Below, piece by piece: positions 35,134-43,487 of a DNA stretch of 64,000 nt. The translations under genes were made by a program, and so were the position numbers. Under the pieces are notes generated by a model. It had not been told where the DNA came from and did no database searches. It was given only the letters and a program-made list of their open reading frames with translations. The stretch is taken from the NCBI RefSeq assembly GCF_947500765.1, contig NZ_CANMTH010000001.1, positions 186,001-250,000 of the forward strand. The letters run 5' to 3'. Position 1 is the first letter of the stretch; every line of letters starts with the position of its first letter. The stretch is from an uncultured Formosa sp. (GTDB taxonomy: Bacteria > Bacteroidota > Bacteroidia > Flavobacteriales > Flavobacteriaceae).

Positions 35134-37824
35134 TTGGTGCATTATAAAACCTACGTATTCTTTTACATCTTTTTTTTGTTTATGGCTACGGCATATGCAC
35201 AGCAAATTACATTAAGTGGGACAGTAAAAGATAGCTTACACATGCCATTAGAATATGCCAATATTTTAGCTGTGCCAGATTCTACTTCTAATAAAGTGCG
35301 TTTTTCTATTACCGATAATTTTGGTTTTTATAGGTTAAATTTAGAATCTCATGTTAGATATACTATCACAGTCAGCCATTTGGGACATGAGCCTCAATAT
35401 GCTAAAGTGTTTTCTATCACTGAAAATATTAAGCAAAATTTTATAATGCCAATACAGACCAGTCAGTTAGATCAGGTAGATATAGCGTATACACCACCTA
35501 TTTCCATTAAAAGCGATACGATAAGTTATAGAGCAGATTCATTTGTTACTGGAGAAGAGCGAAAATTACGAGATGTTTTAAAAAAATTACCAGGGATAGA
35601 GGTCGATCGTGATGGAAAAGTAACTGCTAATGGTAAGCCGGTAAGTAAAGTATTGGTAGAAAATAAAACCTTTTTTACAGGAGGGACTAAGCTGGCCATA
35701 AATAATTTGCCTGCTGATGCTATAGATCGGATAGAGCTGTTAGATAATTATACCGATGTGGCTATGCTTAAAAATTTACAGAATAGTGAAATTTTAGCCA
35801 TGAACATAAAATTAAAAGAAAACAAAAAACAATTTTGGTTCGGAGACTTGGAGGCTGGAGGAGGTGTTAAAGACCGGTATGTTGTCCATCCTACCTTATT
35901 TTATTATAGTCCAGAATCTACTTTTAACTTTATAGGCGATTTTAATAATACAGGACATAAAAGTTTTACATTCCGAGATTATGTCGACTTTGAAGGTGGA
36001 TATTCTAAATTAAATAAACAATCTGGTAGTTACTATACGCTTTCTAATGATGACTTCTCTACATATTTAAAAAATGAAGATTATAAAGCACATACGAATC
36101 AATTTGGTGCATTGAATGTTAGACGAGCATTAACCCCGTTAACAGATCTTTCTGCTTATGTAATTGTAAACAATGCAACCTCTGAAACTCAAAGAAATAC
36201 TACAAATGCATATTTAAATAATGATACTCCATTTACAGAAGATCGTATAACAACTAGTCAATTACAAACCTTTTTTACGATTGGTAAGATTACCTTAGAT
36301 TACGATCCTAGTGCAAATGAAGATTTAGCCTTATCTACTGTATTTAAAATAGCTAACAGCACCAATACCGATTATATAAATACAAATAGTATTTACGAGA
36401 ACAATACCATTAACACAGAGTCTAATCTAAAACAGTTGTTCTTTAATTTAGATTTGCGCTATACTAGAAAGTTTTCTAAAAATCATACTGCTACTTTAGA
36501 AATGGACTATAATTTTAGTAATGATAAACCGCTTACAGATTGGCGCACAGATGAAGATATTTTAGAAGGATTAATTCCGCTAGAAACGGATACTGTTTAT
36601 ACTATTCTTCAAACTAAAAAGGTGAATATTCATGCTGCAAATGCAGTTGTTAAAGACTATTGGGTTTTAAATGAAAAAAACCATGTGTATACTACTTTAG
36701 GAACGCAATTAGCCTTTAGTAATTTGTATAGTAACAATAACCAATTGTTAAGTAATGGAACGCTAAATAATTTTGATTCTGCCGGGTTTGGTAACGATTT
36801 TACCTATCAATTTATCGATAATTTTATAGGAATGGAGTATAAGTTTCAGTTGGGAATTGCTACGCTTAAACCCGGTATTTTTTATCATTTTTACTTCTGG
36901 AATACGCAGCAGCAATACGATTTGGCTACTACACGAAATACAAATTTACTCTTACCTCAATTTAATGCCGAAATAAAGTTTAGTAACGGTAATGCTTTAG
37001 ATGTAGGTTATAATCTAAATGCGCAATTTCAAACTGTAGAACAGTTAGCAAGTAGGTATGTATTAAGCAGTTTTAATAGTGTTTTTAAAGGTAACGAACA
37101 ACTCGAACACGATTTATACCATCGCATTAGTTTTCGGCTTTCTAAATATAGTACTTTAAAAGGTTTAAATTATTCAATAAGAGCTGCGTACAATAAAAAA
37201 GAGAAGCAATTTAAAAATGTAACTCAGCTAGATGGCATAGAGAGTGTAAATACCATTATACTTTTTGATAGACCAGAAGACAGTTGGAATATATTTGGTA
37301 ATATTTCTAAGCGTATTAACCGATTAAGATTTAAATTAACTGGATATGCAAATTATAGTAATTTCTATCAGTTATTAAATTCCGAAATCAATAAGAATAC
37401 GTCTAAAACAGTCATGGTAAAGACTGGTCTATCAACTCATTTTAAAACATGGCCAAATCTTGAGCTAGAATACTCAAAAAATATAAGTTTGTATCGTGCT
37501 ATTGGGTTAAAGACCACCTATAACACAGATGTTTTATCAGCTGCCTTAGAATACGATTTTTTAAAAGCATTCATTTTTAAAATAGATTACGAATTAGATA
37601 TTTTTGAAAATAAAGATGAAGCGGTCTACAACACCTTCGATAATGCTAATGCAACTCTTTTTTACCAGAGAGAAAATAGTCCTTGGGGTTTTGAAATAGG
37701 TGCTCATAATATATTTAATACCACGTTTAGGCAAGGAAATTCATTTTCAAACTATCTTATAAGTGATAGTAAAACATACATCATGCCTAGAATGTTGCTG
37801 TTTAAAGTACAATATAAATTGTAA
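35134..37824 (+). CDS. TonB-receptor-like outer-membrane protein with carboxypeptidase-D regulatory domain, cassette A
   Basis: 896 residues. No ATG; TTG 35134 or GTG 35137 starts. Signal peptide about 1-22 (ATAYAQ). Domain order: CarboxypepD_reg-like beta sandwich (about 24-110), a plug-like region (about 125-230, DTISYRADSFVTGEERKLRD and LKKLPGIEVDRDGKVTANGK), then a 22-strand type barrel to the aromatic-rich end FKVQYKL. This receptor type lacks a SusD partner here. Substrate unknown; its partner genes suggest it handles the small exported protein or something bound to it. Confidence 0.85.
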   Translation: MVHYKTYVFFYIFFLFMATAYAQQITLSGTVKDSLHMPLEYANILAVPDSTSNKVRFSITDNFGFYRLNLESHVRYTITVSHLGHEPQYAKVFSITENIKQNFIMPIQTSQLDQVDIAYTPPISIKSDTISYRADSFVTGEERKLRDVLKKLPGIEVDRDGKVTANGKPVSKVLVENKTFFTGGTKLAINNLPADAIDRIELLDNYTDVAMLKNLQNSEILAMNIKLKENKKQFWFGDLEAGGGVKDRYVVHPTLFYYSPESTFNFIGDFNNTGHKSFTFRDYVDFEGGYSKLNKQSGSYYTLSNDDFSTYLKNEDYKAHTNQFGALNVRRALTPLTDLSAYVIVNNATSETQRNTTNAYLNNDTPFTEDRITTSQLQTFFTIGKITLDYDPSANEDLALSTVFKIANSTNTDYINTNSIYENNTINTESNLKQLFFNLDLRYTRKFSKNHTATLEMDYNFSNDKPLTDWRTDEDILEGLIPLETDTVYTILQTKKVNIHAANAVVKDYWVLNEKNHVYTTLGTQLAFSNLYSNNNQLLSNGTLNNFDSAGFGNDFTYQFIDNFIGMEYKFQLGIATLKPGIFYHFYFWNTQQQYDLATTRNTNLLLPQFNAEIKFSNGNALDVGYNLNAQFQTVEQLASRYVLSSFNSVFKGNEQLEHDLYHRISFRLSKYSTLKGLNYSIRAAYNKKEKQFKNVTQLDGIESVNTIILFDRPEDSWNIFGNISKRINRLRFKLTGYANYSNFYQLLNSEINKNTSKTVMVKTGLSTHFKTWPNLELEYSKNISLYRAIGLKTTYNTDVLSAALEYDFLKAFIFKIDYELDIFENKDEAVYNTFDNANATLFYQRENSPWGFEIGAHNIFNTTFRQGNSFSNYLISDSKTYIMPRMLLFKVQYKL

Positions 37825-37949
37825 GTATTTCTTAAATATGCACTTCAATATTTCGTATTTTTAAAAGGATTCTAAATTCAAAATATCATGATAAAAAAAA
37901 CGCTAATCTCTGTAGCAGAAGCTCTTGATGGTGTAACCAATTCATATCT
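37825..37949. other. Seam between the two cassettes
   Basis: Holds a copy of the region upstream of scoA (ATTTCGTATTTTTAA shared with 42280-42297, and AAATTCAAAATATCATG just before both starts), followed by the scoA remnant. The sequence then runs into leader copy B with no spacer. Confidence 0.75.
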
Positions 37950-37953
37950 ATAA
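37888..37953 (+). pseudogene. Truncated 5' end of a second scoA (CoA-transferase subunit A)
   Basis: Reads MIKKTLISVAEALDGVTN then SYL and a stop, against [18 protein letters not shown] in the intact scoA at 42320. In the first 54 bases 11 differ (about 80% identity by hand count). The homology ends after 18 codons and the frame runs out in the start of leader copy B. It marks the right-hand joint of cassette A. Confidence 0.85.
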
Positions 37954-37965
37954 AATAAATTAACG

Positions 37966-38008
37966 ACCATTCTAGAGCAGTGCAACACTGTTTTAGGATG
38001 GTTTTTTT
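37966..38008 (+). terminator. Terminator of leader copy B
   Basis: Same 17-bp stem, CAA loop and T run as at 33728-33770. In this copy it ends transcription coming from the cassette A receptor gene and insulates cassette B. Confidence 0.88.
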
Positions 38009-38123
38009 ATGTCTTATTTTTATAACTACGGTTTTTCCGTAATGTAAAACGTTGTTTTTGAGTGTTTTTCGATGAAATGCAGATTTTTCATAAAATTAAA
38101 AAATGAAAAATCTTTTTTTTTTT

Positions 38124-38131
38124 TACGTTTG
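38124..38131 (+). promoter_or_regulatory. -7 promoter element of cassette B
   Basis: TACGTTTG, identical to the element in copy A and preceded by the same T-rich tract. Confidence 0.5.
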
Positions 38132-38195
38132 ATAAGTTGAAGGAAATTTCTTGAGTTTGAAGTCTTAATAAATTTCTGAATACAAGATCGATCAT

Positions 38196-38209
38196 AGCTG
38201 GCGCCAGCT
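38196..38209 (+). promoter_or_regulatory. Perfect GC-rich palindrome in leader copy B
   Basis: AGCTGGCGCCAGCT is a perfect 14-bp palindrome in DNA of roughly one-third GC. It is conserved with one change in copy A. A candidate operator shared by both cassettes. Confidence 0.5.
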
Positions 38210-38275
38210 TATTTTTTTAAAACTTCAACCACAAAACTTCAAGGCTTTTAATAAAGCAAAACAATCGTATTAATC

Positions 38276-38300
38276 AACCTGTTTAAAAGTATTACAGGTT
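38276..38300 (+). promoter_or_regulatory. Inverted repeat just upstream of the cassette B peptide gene
   Basis: AACCTGT / ACAGGTT with an 11-nt spacer, the counterpart of 34031-34053 and one base pair longer. Confidence 0.45.
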
Positions 38301-38316
38301 TAAAATTTTAAAAATT

Positions 38317-38550
38317 ATGAAAAGTATTATATTTTCTTTAGTATTTATTTTTACAGCAACTATTGGATTTTCAAAAAATAGTTCTGAATTAGTTAATAAT
38401 GATTTGATTTTGAATGGAAATTTAGATGCTTCTTGTTCAAAGTATGTTGTTGTCAAGGATCAAAACGGTAGCGTTTTGGCGGATTTTATGGTGGACTTAC
38501 CTGAAGGAAGCTCGGATTGTGGAGGAGTTGAATTCATTATATTAAATTAA
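38317..38550 (+). CDS. Small exported protein with a Cys pair, cassette B
   Basis: 77 residues: signal peptide about 1-19 (MKSIIFSLVF... ending GFS), mature part about 58 residues, acidic, with two Cys (ASCSKYV and SDCGGV) 28 residues apart, possibly a disulfide. Same size, place and signal type as the cassette A protein but no visible sequence similarity after the first five residues. Predicted beta-rich, unlike A, which looks helical. Function unknown. Confidence 0.7.
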   Translation: MKSIIFSLVFIFTATIGFSKNSSELVNNDLILNGNLDASCSKYVVVKDQNGSVLADFMVDLPEGSSDCGGVEFIILN

Positions 38551-38554
38551 AAAT

Positions 38555-38586
38555 AAATGAAGCTCATAAAAATATGAGCTTCATTT
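38555..38586 (+). other. Intercistronic hairpin after peptide B
   Basis: AAATGAAGCTCATA / TATGAGCTTCATTT, a perfect 14-bp stem with an AAAA loop, starting four bases after the peptide stop codon. It probably slows 3' decay or partly terminates, leaving the small-protein message in excess. Confidence 0.75.
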
Positions 38587-38601
38587 TAAATTCGCTTACA
38601 A

Positions 38602-39393
38602 ATGAAAAACATTAGCCTACTTATTTTCTTTTTAATAGTCAGTTTACCTCTTACTGCACAACCAGATGCTGTTTATACTAGTGTCAATTATCATACCAAA
38701 TTAAATTTAGATTACCCGGCAGAACAATATTATACTTTAGTGTTTAAAGGTAATAGATCTAGTTATATCGAGAAAGAATATATTGCGGTACCAATACCTA
38801 ACAGTAAAACAGTGGATTACACAAATCATGAGGAATCGGAGATTTTTTATGTAAATAACGTAGAAAAAACATTGCATTTTCAGGAGTATATAGATTCTAA
38901 AAAATATTTAGTTACAGCCAACTTCCCAAAAATTAAATGGGATATTACTTCTACAGTTACAGACACGGTTTTAGGGCATTTGTGTAATAAGGCTGTGGGT
39001 AATTTTAGAGGCAGAACCTATACCGCTTGGTATACCCCAGAGATTCCTGTGCCTTTTGGTCCTTGGAAACTTCAGGGCTTACCCGGATTAATTTTAAAAG
39101 TAACAGACAGTTTAAACCAGATTGATATTACGGCAACACGTTTAGAATTTAAGACCTTGAAGACGTTAGATGAAAAATTAGATTTGCCAACAGATTATAA
39201 AAAGATAATTGATGAAAAAACATTTCTAGACATGCGGTTTGCATCTCGGATGGAACAAATACAACGAATTCGGGCAACCATGAGCCGGGAAGCTAAGTTA
39301 GGACCAATCAATATAAAGACAGATAGAACCAATAGATGGGAGAAATTTTACGAGTGGGAAACCGAACCGTCTACGCCGAGTAAATCGGAGTAG
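38602..39393 (+). CDS. GLPGLI family protein, cassette B
   Basis: 263 residues with a signal peptide (about 1-19, LTAQ). Exact family box GLPGLILKV, preceded by AWYTPEIPVPFGPWKL. Clear homology with the cassette A protein in this central block (the Thr-Pro-Glu-Ile ... Pro-Phe-Gly-Pro ... LPGLIL order) but little elsewhere. Longer C-terminus ending TPSKSE. Follows the peptide B hairpin. Confidence 0.9.
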   Translation: MKNISLLIFFLIVSLPLTAQPDAVYTSVNYHTKLNLDYPAEQYYTLVFKGNRSSYIEKEYIAVPIPNSKTVDYTNHEESEIFYVNNVEKTLHFQEYIDSKKYLVTANFPKIKWDITSTVTDTVLGHLCNKAVGNFRGRTYTAWYTPEIPVPFGPWKLQGLPGLILKVTDSLNQIDITATRLEFKTLKTLDEKLDLPTDYKKIIDEKTFLDMRFASRMEQIQRIRATMSREAKLGPINIKTDRTNRWEKFYEWETEPSTPSKSE

Positions 39394-39459
39394 AATTATA
39401 CCATCTATATATACTTAAAATACGTATTACATGCTTACGTCCCAAAACCAAATTACTTA

Positions 39460-42138
39460 ATGCCCAAAACCACTTGCAAAAATTTTGCCCAAACCAGTAT
39501 TATTGCCGTTATGTTGTTGTATTCGTATTTCGGGTATGCCCAAACTACAATTTCTGGAACGGTAACAGATAGTATAGGCGCCTTAGCATCTGTAAATATT
39601 TTATTAAAAGATAACAGTAATGCTTTAGTGACTTATGGGTTTTCTAATGTAAATGGATCTTATGCTATAGAAGATATAGATTCTGGTACGTATGTTTTAG
39701 AATTTTCAGCACTAGGCTATCACACCAAAAAGCTATCAATAGATTTAACTGCTGAAGATGAAACCGTTCAATTTAATGTGGTTTTACATGAAAAAGCTAT
39801 GGCTTTAGATGAGGTTTTTATTTCTGCCGAAAAGCCCATTTCTGTACAAAAAGACACTATTACGTTTAAAACTAAATACTTTATCAATGGTACAGAACAA
39901 ACAGTAGAAGAGTTACTAGAAAAAATACCAGGTTTAAATATAGATAGCGATGGTAAAATAAGAGTAGGTAACCAAGAGATTGAAAAAATAATGGTTGATG
40001 GCGACGATTTTTTTGAAAAGGGCTATAAAATATTGTCAAAAAATATGCCTGCGTATGTAATTGATGAAGTCGAGGTTTTAAAAAATTACTCGAATAACCA
40101 TTTACTAAAAGGTGTAGAAGACAGCGATAAGGTGGCTTTAAATTTAAAACTCGATGAAAGTGCAAAACGAATTTGGTTTGGTAACATACAGACCAGTTTA
40201 GGTAACGATAATTTTTACGAACTAAAGGGAAATTTAATGAACTTTGGTAAGAAAAATAAATATTACTTTTTAACTAACCTAAACTCGATAGGGAAGGATG
40301 CTACAGGCGACATTCAAAATTTAATTAATCCGTTTCGATTAAATGACCCAGGGCATATTGGCGACAACCAAAATGCAAATACACTTATAAATTTGTCGGC
40401 AACACAGCTAGATTTTAAAAAAAGCAGAACCAATTTTAACAATGCCGAATTGGTATCTTTAAATGCCATTTTTAATCCGACCGAAAAATTAAAAATTAAA
40501 GCACTTGGTTTCTTTAATTGGGATGAAACCAATTTTTATAGAAAAACTACCGATGTTGTTTATGCTAACGGCACCGACTTTATTAATACCGAAGATTATA
40601 AACTGAGAAAAAAAGCTAAAACTGCTTTTGGTAAGGTAGATGCAACGTATAATATTTCTGAAACCGAAATGTTGGAAAGTACTACCAAATACAATATAAG
40701 TACCTATCAAGACGATTCTAATTTGGTGTTTAATGGTTTGAATACGACCGAAAATTTAAACGACAAGAACACACGTTTCGATCAGAGTATAAATTACACC
40801 AATAAGTTTAAAGATAAACGTGTGCTTTTGCTTACCGGACGACTTATAGACGAAAATACACCACAAAATTATAGTGTTAATCAATTCCTTTTTCAAGATC
40901 TTTTTCCAGATGAAAGCACAGCAAATAATGTAAAGCAATATAGTGTAAACCATATGCAATTTGTTGGAGTCAATGCGCATTTACTAGATAAAAAAGAAAA
41001 CGAAAACCTTTTAGAATTACAACTAGGAAATACCTTTAGAAAAGATAAATTAAATACTACATTTTCATTATATGATGAAAACTTACTATTAGAAAACCCT
41101 ACAGGTTACCAAAATAGAACCATGTATACGGTAAATGATTTGTATTTAAAAAGTAAATACATTTTAGATTTAAACACATTTAAAATAATTGGAAAATTAG
41201 ATTTACATCAGCTATTTAATGAATTAGAAAATAATGAACATTCAGATAATCAAAGGCCGTTTTTTGTCAATCCAAGTTTAGGTTTAGATTGGAAGATAAA
41301 CAACAAAAATAAGGTAACCTCTACCTATTCTTATAACACTACAAATGTTGGGGTTTTAGATGTGTACAGCGATTATGTATTAACCAGTTTTCGTTCGTTT
41401 TCTAAAGGAACATCCGGATTTAATCAGTTAGATGCCTCTAGTATTATGGTTAATTATATGTTTGGAAATTGGAGCGATCGTTTTTTTGCAAACACATTTT
41501 TTGTGTACACCAAAAATCATGATTTCCTTTCTACACAAAGCATTGTGGAACAAAATTATTCCCAATCAGAAAAAATACGAATTCACGATAGATCCTTCTT
41601 TATTATCAGTTCTAAGCTCGATTATTATTTTAAATCCATATCGTCTAACTTAAAACTAGATTTAGGCTATACTAAAAGTGAATTCAAAAATAGTGTAAAT
41701 AATTCTGCCCTGCGACAAGTTACCTCTCATAATTACAGTTATGGTTTAGAATTGCGTTCTGGATTTAAAGGGTTTTTTAATTATCATTTAGGAACTAAAT
41801 GGACAACATCGAAGATAGAAACTACGATTACAAATTCGTTTACAGATACGATTAGTTTTTTAGATTTAACGTTTGTGTTATCAGAAATAGTTGATGTGCA
41901 ATTACAGTCTGAGCGGTATTATTTTGGAAGCTTAACCTCAAAAAATGAATATTATTTTTTAGATTTTGAAGCGAATTATCAATTTGTTGAAAGTAAAATA
42001 AAAATAGGAGTAACAGGAAAAAATTTATTAAACACAAAACAGTTTAGAAAATATACTGTTAGTGACATTAGTACATCTTCAATCGAATATAGATTGTTAC
42101 CAAGATATATACTTCTAAAATTAGAATATAGGTTTTAA
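39460..42138 (+). CDS. TonB-receptor-like outer-membrane protein with carboxypeptidase-D regulatory domain, cassette B
   Basis: 892 residues from ATG. Signal peptide about 1-28 (FGYAQ), CarboxypepD_reg-like domain (about 30-115), plug-like region (about 125-235, with DTITFKTKYFINGTEQTVEE and LEKIPGLNIDSDGKIRVG), then a beta barrel ending LLKLEYRF, with the terminal Phe usual for outer-membrane barrels. Same family and length as the cassette A receptor, yet only about a third of residues look shared in the N-terminal 250. Ends 181 bp before scoA. Confidence 0.87.
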   Translation: MPKTTCKNFAQTSIIAVMLLYSYFGYAQTTISGTVTDSIGALASVNILLKDNSNALVTYGFSNVNGSYAIEDIDSGTYVLEFSALGYHTKKLSIDLTAEDETVQFNVVLHEKAMALDEVFISAEKPISVQKDTITFKTKYFINGTEQTVEELLEKIPGLNIDSDGKIRVGNQEIEKIMVDGDDFFEKGYKILSKNMPAYVIDEVEVLKNYSNNHLLKGVEDSDKVALNLKLDESAKRIWFGNIQTSLGNDNFYELKGNLMNFGKKNKYYFLTNLNSIGKDATGDIQNLINPFRLNDPGHIGDNQNANTLINLSATQLDFKKSRTNFNNAELVSLNAIFNPTEKLKIKALGFFNWDETNFYRKTTDVVYANGTDFINTEDYKLRKKAKTAFGKVDATYNISETEMLESTTKYNISTYQDDSNLVFNGLNTTENLNDKNTRFDQSINYTNKFKDKRVLLLTGRLIDENTPQNYSVNQFLFQDLFPDESTANNVKQYSVNHMQFVGVNAHLLDKKENENLLELQLGNTFRKDKLNTTFSLYDENLLLENPTGYQNRTMYTVNDLYLKSKYILDLNTFKIIGKLDLHQLFNELENNEHSDNQRPFFVNPSLGLDWKINNKNKVTSTYSYNTTNVGVLDVYSDYVLTSFRSFSKGTSGFNQLDASSIMVNYMFGNWSDRFFANTFFVYTKNHDFLSTQSIVEQNYSQSEKIRIHDRSFFIISSKLDYYFKSISSNLKLDLGYTKSEFKNSVNNSALRQVTSHNYSYGLELRSGFKGFFNYHLGTKWTTSKIETTITNSFTDTISFLDLTFVLSEIVDVQLQSERYYFGSLTSKNEYYFLDFEANYQFVESKIKIGVTGKNLLNTKQFRKYTVSDISTSSIEYRLLPRYILLKLEYRF

Positions 42139-42319
42139 GGAAAATAAATTGGTTGTTTATTTTTACAGGAATAAGGAATGAATATAATAACCTCTAAATA
42201 AGCTATTGTGTTCTTAAATTATTAAACTTCCAAAATTAATACCCAGCTACAATACAGTATTAGTGAATTTAATCATGAAATAATTTCGTATTTTTAAGGG
42301 TAAGCAAATTCAAAATATC
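42139..42319. other. Region between cassette B and scoA
   Basis: A weak AT-only hairpin AAAATAAA/TTTATTTT (42141-42163) follows the receptor stop. ATTTCGTATTTTTAA near 42283-42297 is shared with the scoA remnant region at the cassette seam and is the likely scoA promoter area. Confidence 0.4.
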
Positions 42320-43012
42320 ATGATAAAAAAAACAGTACAATCTGTAACAGAAGCTCTTAAAGGAGTTACTAATAACATGACGTTTATGCTTGGTGGTTTT
42401 GGTTTGTGCGGTATTCCGGAACAGGCCATTTCAGAATTAGTAAAGCGAGATATAAAAGGACTCACTTGTATTTCTAATAACGCGGGTGTAGACGATTTTG
42501 GTTTAGGACTTCTCTTGCAAAACAAGCAAATCAAAAAAATGGTATCCTCTTACGTAGGCGAAAATGACGAGTTTGAACGGCAAATGCTTAGCGGCGAGTT
42601 AGATGTTGAATTGATTCCGCAAGGCACATTAGCAGAACGTTGTCGTGCTGCACAAGCAGGGTTTCCTGCCATTTATACACCTGCAGGTTATGGAACCGAA
42701 GTTGCTATAGGTAAAGAAACTCGAGAGTTTGAAGGTAAAATGTATGTACTAGAACATGCGTTTAAAGCCGATTTTGCTTTTGTGAAAGCGTGGAAAGGTG
42801 ATGAAGCAGGGAATCTAATATTTAAGGGGACAGCCAGAAATTTTAATCCAGTAATGTGTGGTGCAGCAAAAATTACAGTTGCTGAGGTTGAAGAATTAGT
42901 TCCTGTTGGCGAATTAGATCCGAATCAAATTCATGTGCCAGGTATTTTTGTACAGCGTATTTTTCAAGGTAAGAATTATGAAAAACGTATTGAAGAGCGG
43001 ACGGTGAGGTAA
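42320..43012 (+). CDS. scoA: 3-oxoacid CoA-transferase subunit A
   Basis: 230 residues of CoA-transferase family I, alpha subunit. It has the [10 protein letters not shown] start of the nucleotide-like fold, [16 protein letters not shown] and the conserved [19 protein letters not shown] stretch. With subunit B it moves CoA from succinyl-CoA to acetoacetate (ketone body or Leu/Lys breakdown). The first 18 codons are repeated as a decayed copy at 37888. Its partner gene is split from it by an inserted element. Confidence 0.93.
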   Translation: MIKKTVQSVTEALKGVTNNMTFMLGGFGLCGIPEQAISELVKRDIKGLTCISNNAGVDDFGLGLLLQNKQIKKMVSSYVGENDEFERQMLSGELDVELIPQGTLAERCRAAQAGFPAIYTPAGYGTEVAIGKETREFEGKMYVLEHAFKADFAFVKAWKGDEAGNLIFKGTARNFNPVMCGAAKITVAEVEELVPVGELDPNQIHVPGIFVQRIFQGKNYEKRIEERTVR

Positions 43013-43073
43013 TGTAGAAATTAATAAATGTAACATTGTAATAATTATAATGAATTAATTGATCGATTTGAAG

Positions 43074-43464
43074 ATTTGAAAATTAGAATGAGTTGAGAAA
43101 TGATTCAGAAAATTAATAGTGAAATTGTCTTTTGAATTGGCCTTGGATGTTGTTACTTTTTCAGAACAAATTAGAGCCAATAACAGATTTGAAATGGCGT
43201 CTCAAATATTTAGGAGTGGTACTTCAATTGGTGCAAATATTAAGGAAGCTCAAAATGCCGAAAGTAAAAGAGACTTTATTCATAAATTTAAAATTTCAGC
43301 AAAAGAGGCAGATGAATTGGAGTATTGGTTGAAAATTTGCCAATCCTCAGAATATTATCCGAATCCAGATGAGAAATTATTAGAAAACCTTAAATCAGTG
43401 ATATTAATCATATCAAAAATCATTTCATCAAGTAAAAGAAACACCAATTAACTAATTTTCAAAT
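43074..43464 (+). mobile_element. IVS-like element carrying a four-helix-bundle gene
   Basis: ATTTGAAAATTAG (43074-43086) and its exact inverse CTAATTTTCAAAT (43452-43464) flank the four-helix-bundle gene; the right end begins at the stop codon. Similar imperfect pairing continues outward. Genes of this family are known from intervening sequences inserted in 23S rRNA helices. Here the element sits between two genes normally adjacent. Confidence 0.6.
43119..43451 (+). CDS. Four-helix-bundle protein (23S rRNA intervening-sequence family)
   Basis: 110 residues of the S23/TIGR02436 type: FELALDVVTFSEQIR, RSGTSIGANIKEAQNAESKRDFIHKF split across helices 2 and 3, and EADELEYWLKI. The function of the family is unknown. 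Start is GTG. The usual N-terminal dozen residues seem missing: just upstream, codons for a fitting start (ATG at 43100) are in another frame, so a one-base deletion may have shortened it. It lies in the operon direction between scoA and scoB. Confidence 0.82.
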   Translation: MKLSFELALDVVTFSEQIRANNRFEMASQIFRSGTSIGANIKEAQNAESKRDFIHKFKISAKEADELEYWLKICQSSEYYPNPDEKLLENLKSVILIISKIISSSKRNTN

Positions 43465-43487
43465 TAACACATCAACAAATCAGTAAC

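Larger units (their letters stand above)
37950..38316 (+). repeat. Leader repeat, copy B
   Basis: 367 bp, second copy of the leader at 33712-34070. The first 100 bases, including the terminator, are identical. Copy B has an extra short insertion near 38100 and an otherwise conserved order of elements: terminator, TACGTTTG (38124-38131), inverted repeat (one mismatch relative to copy A), perfect palindrome AGCTGGCGCCAGCT, and AACCTGT/ACAGGTT. Confidence 0.92.
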
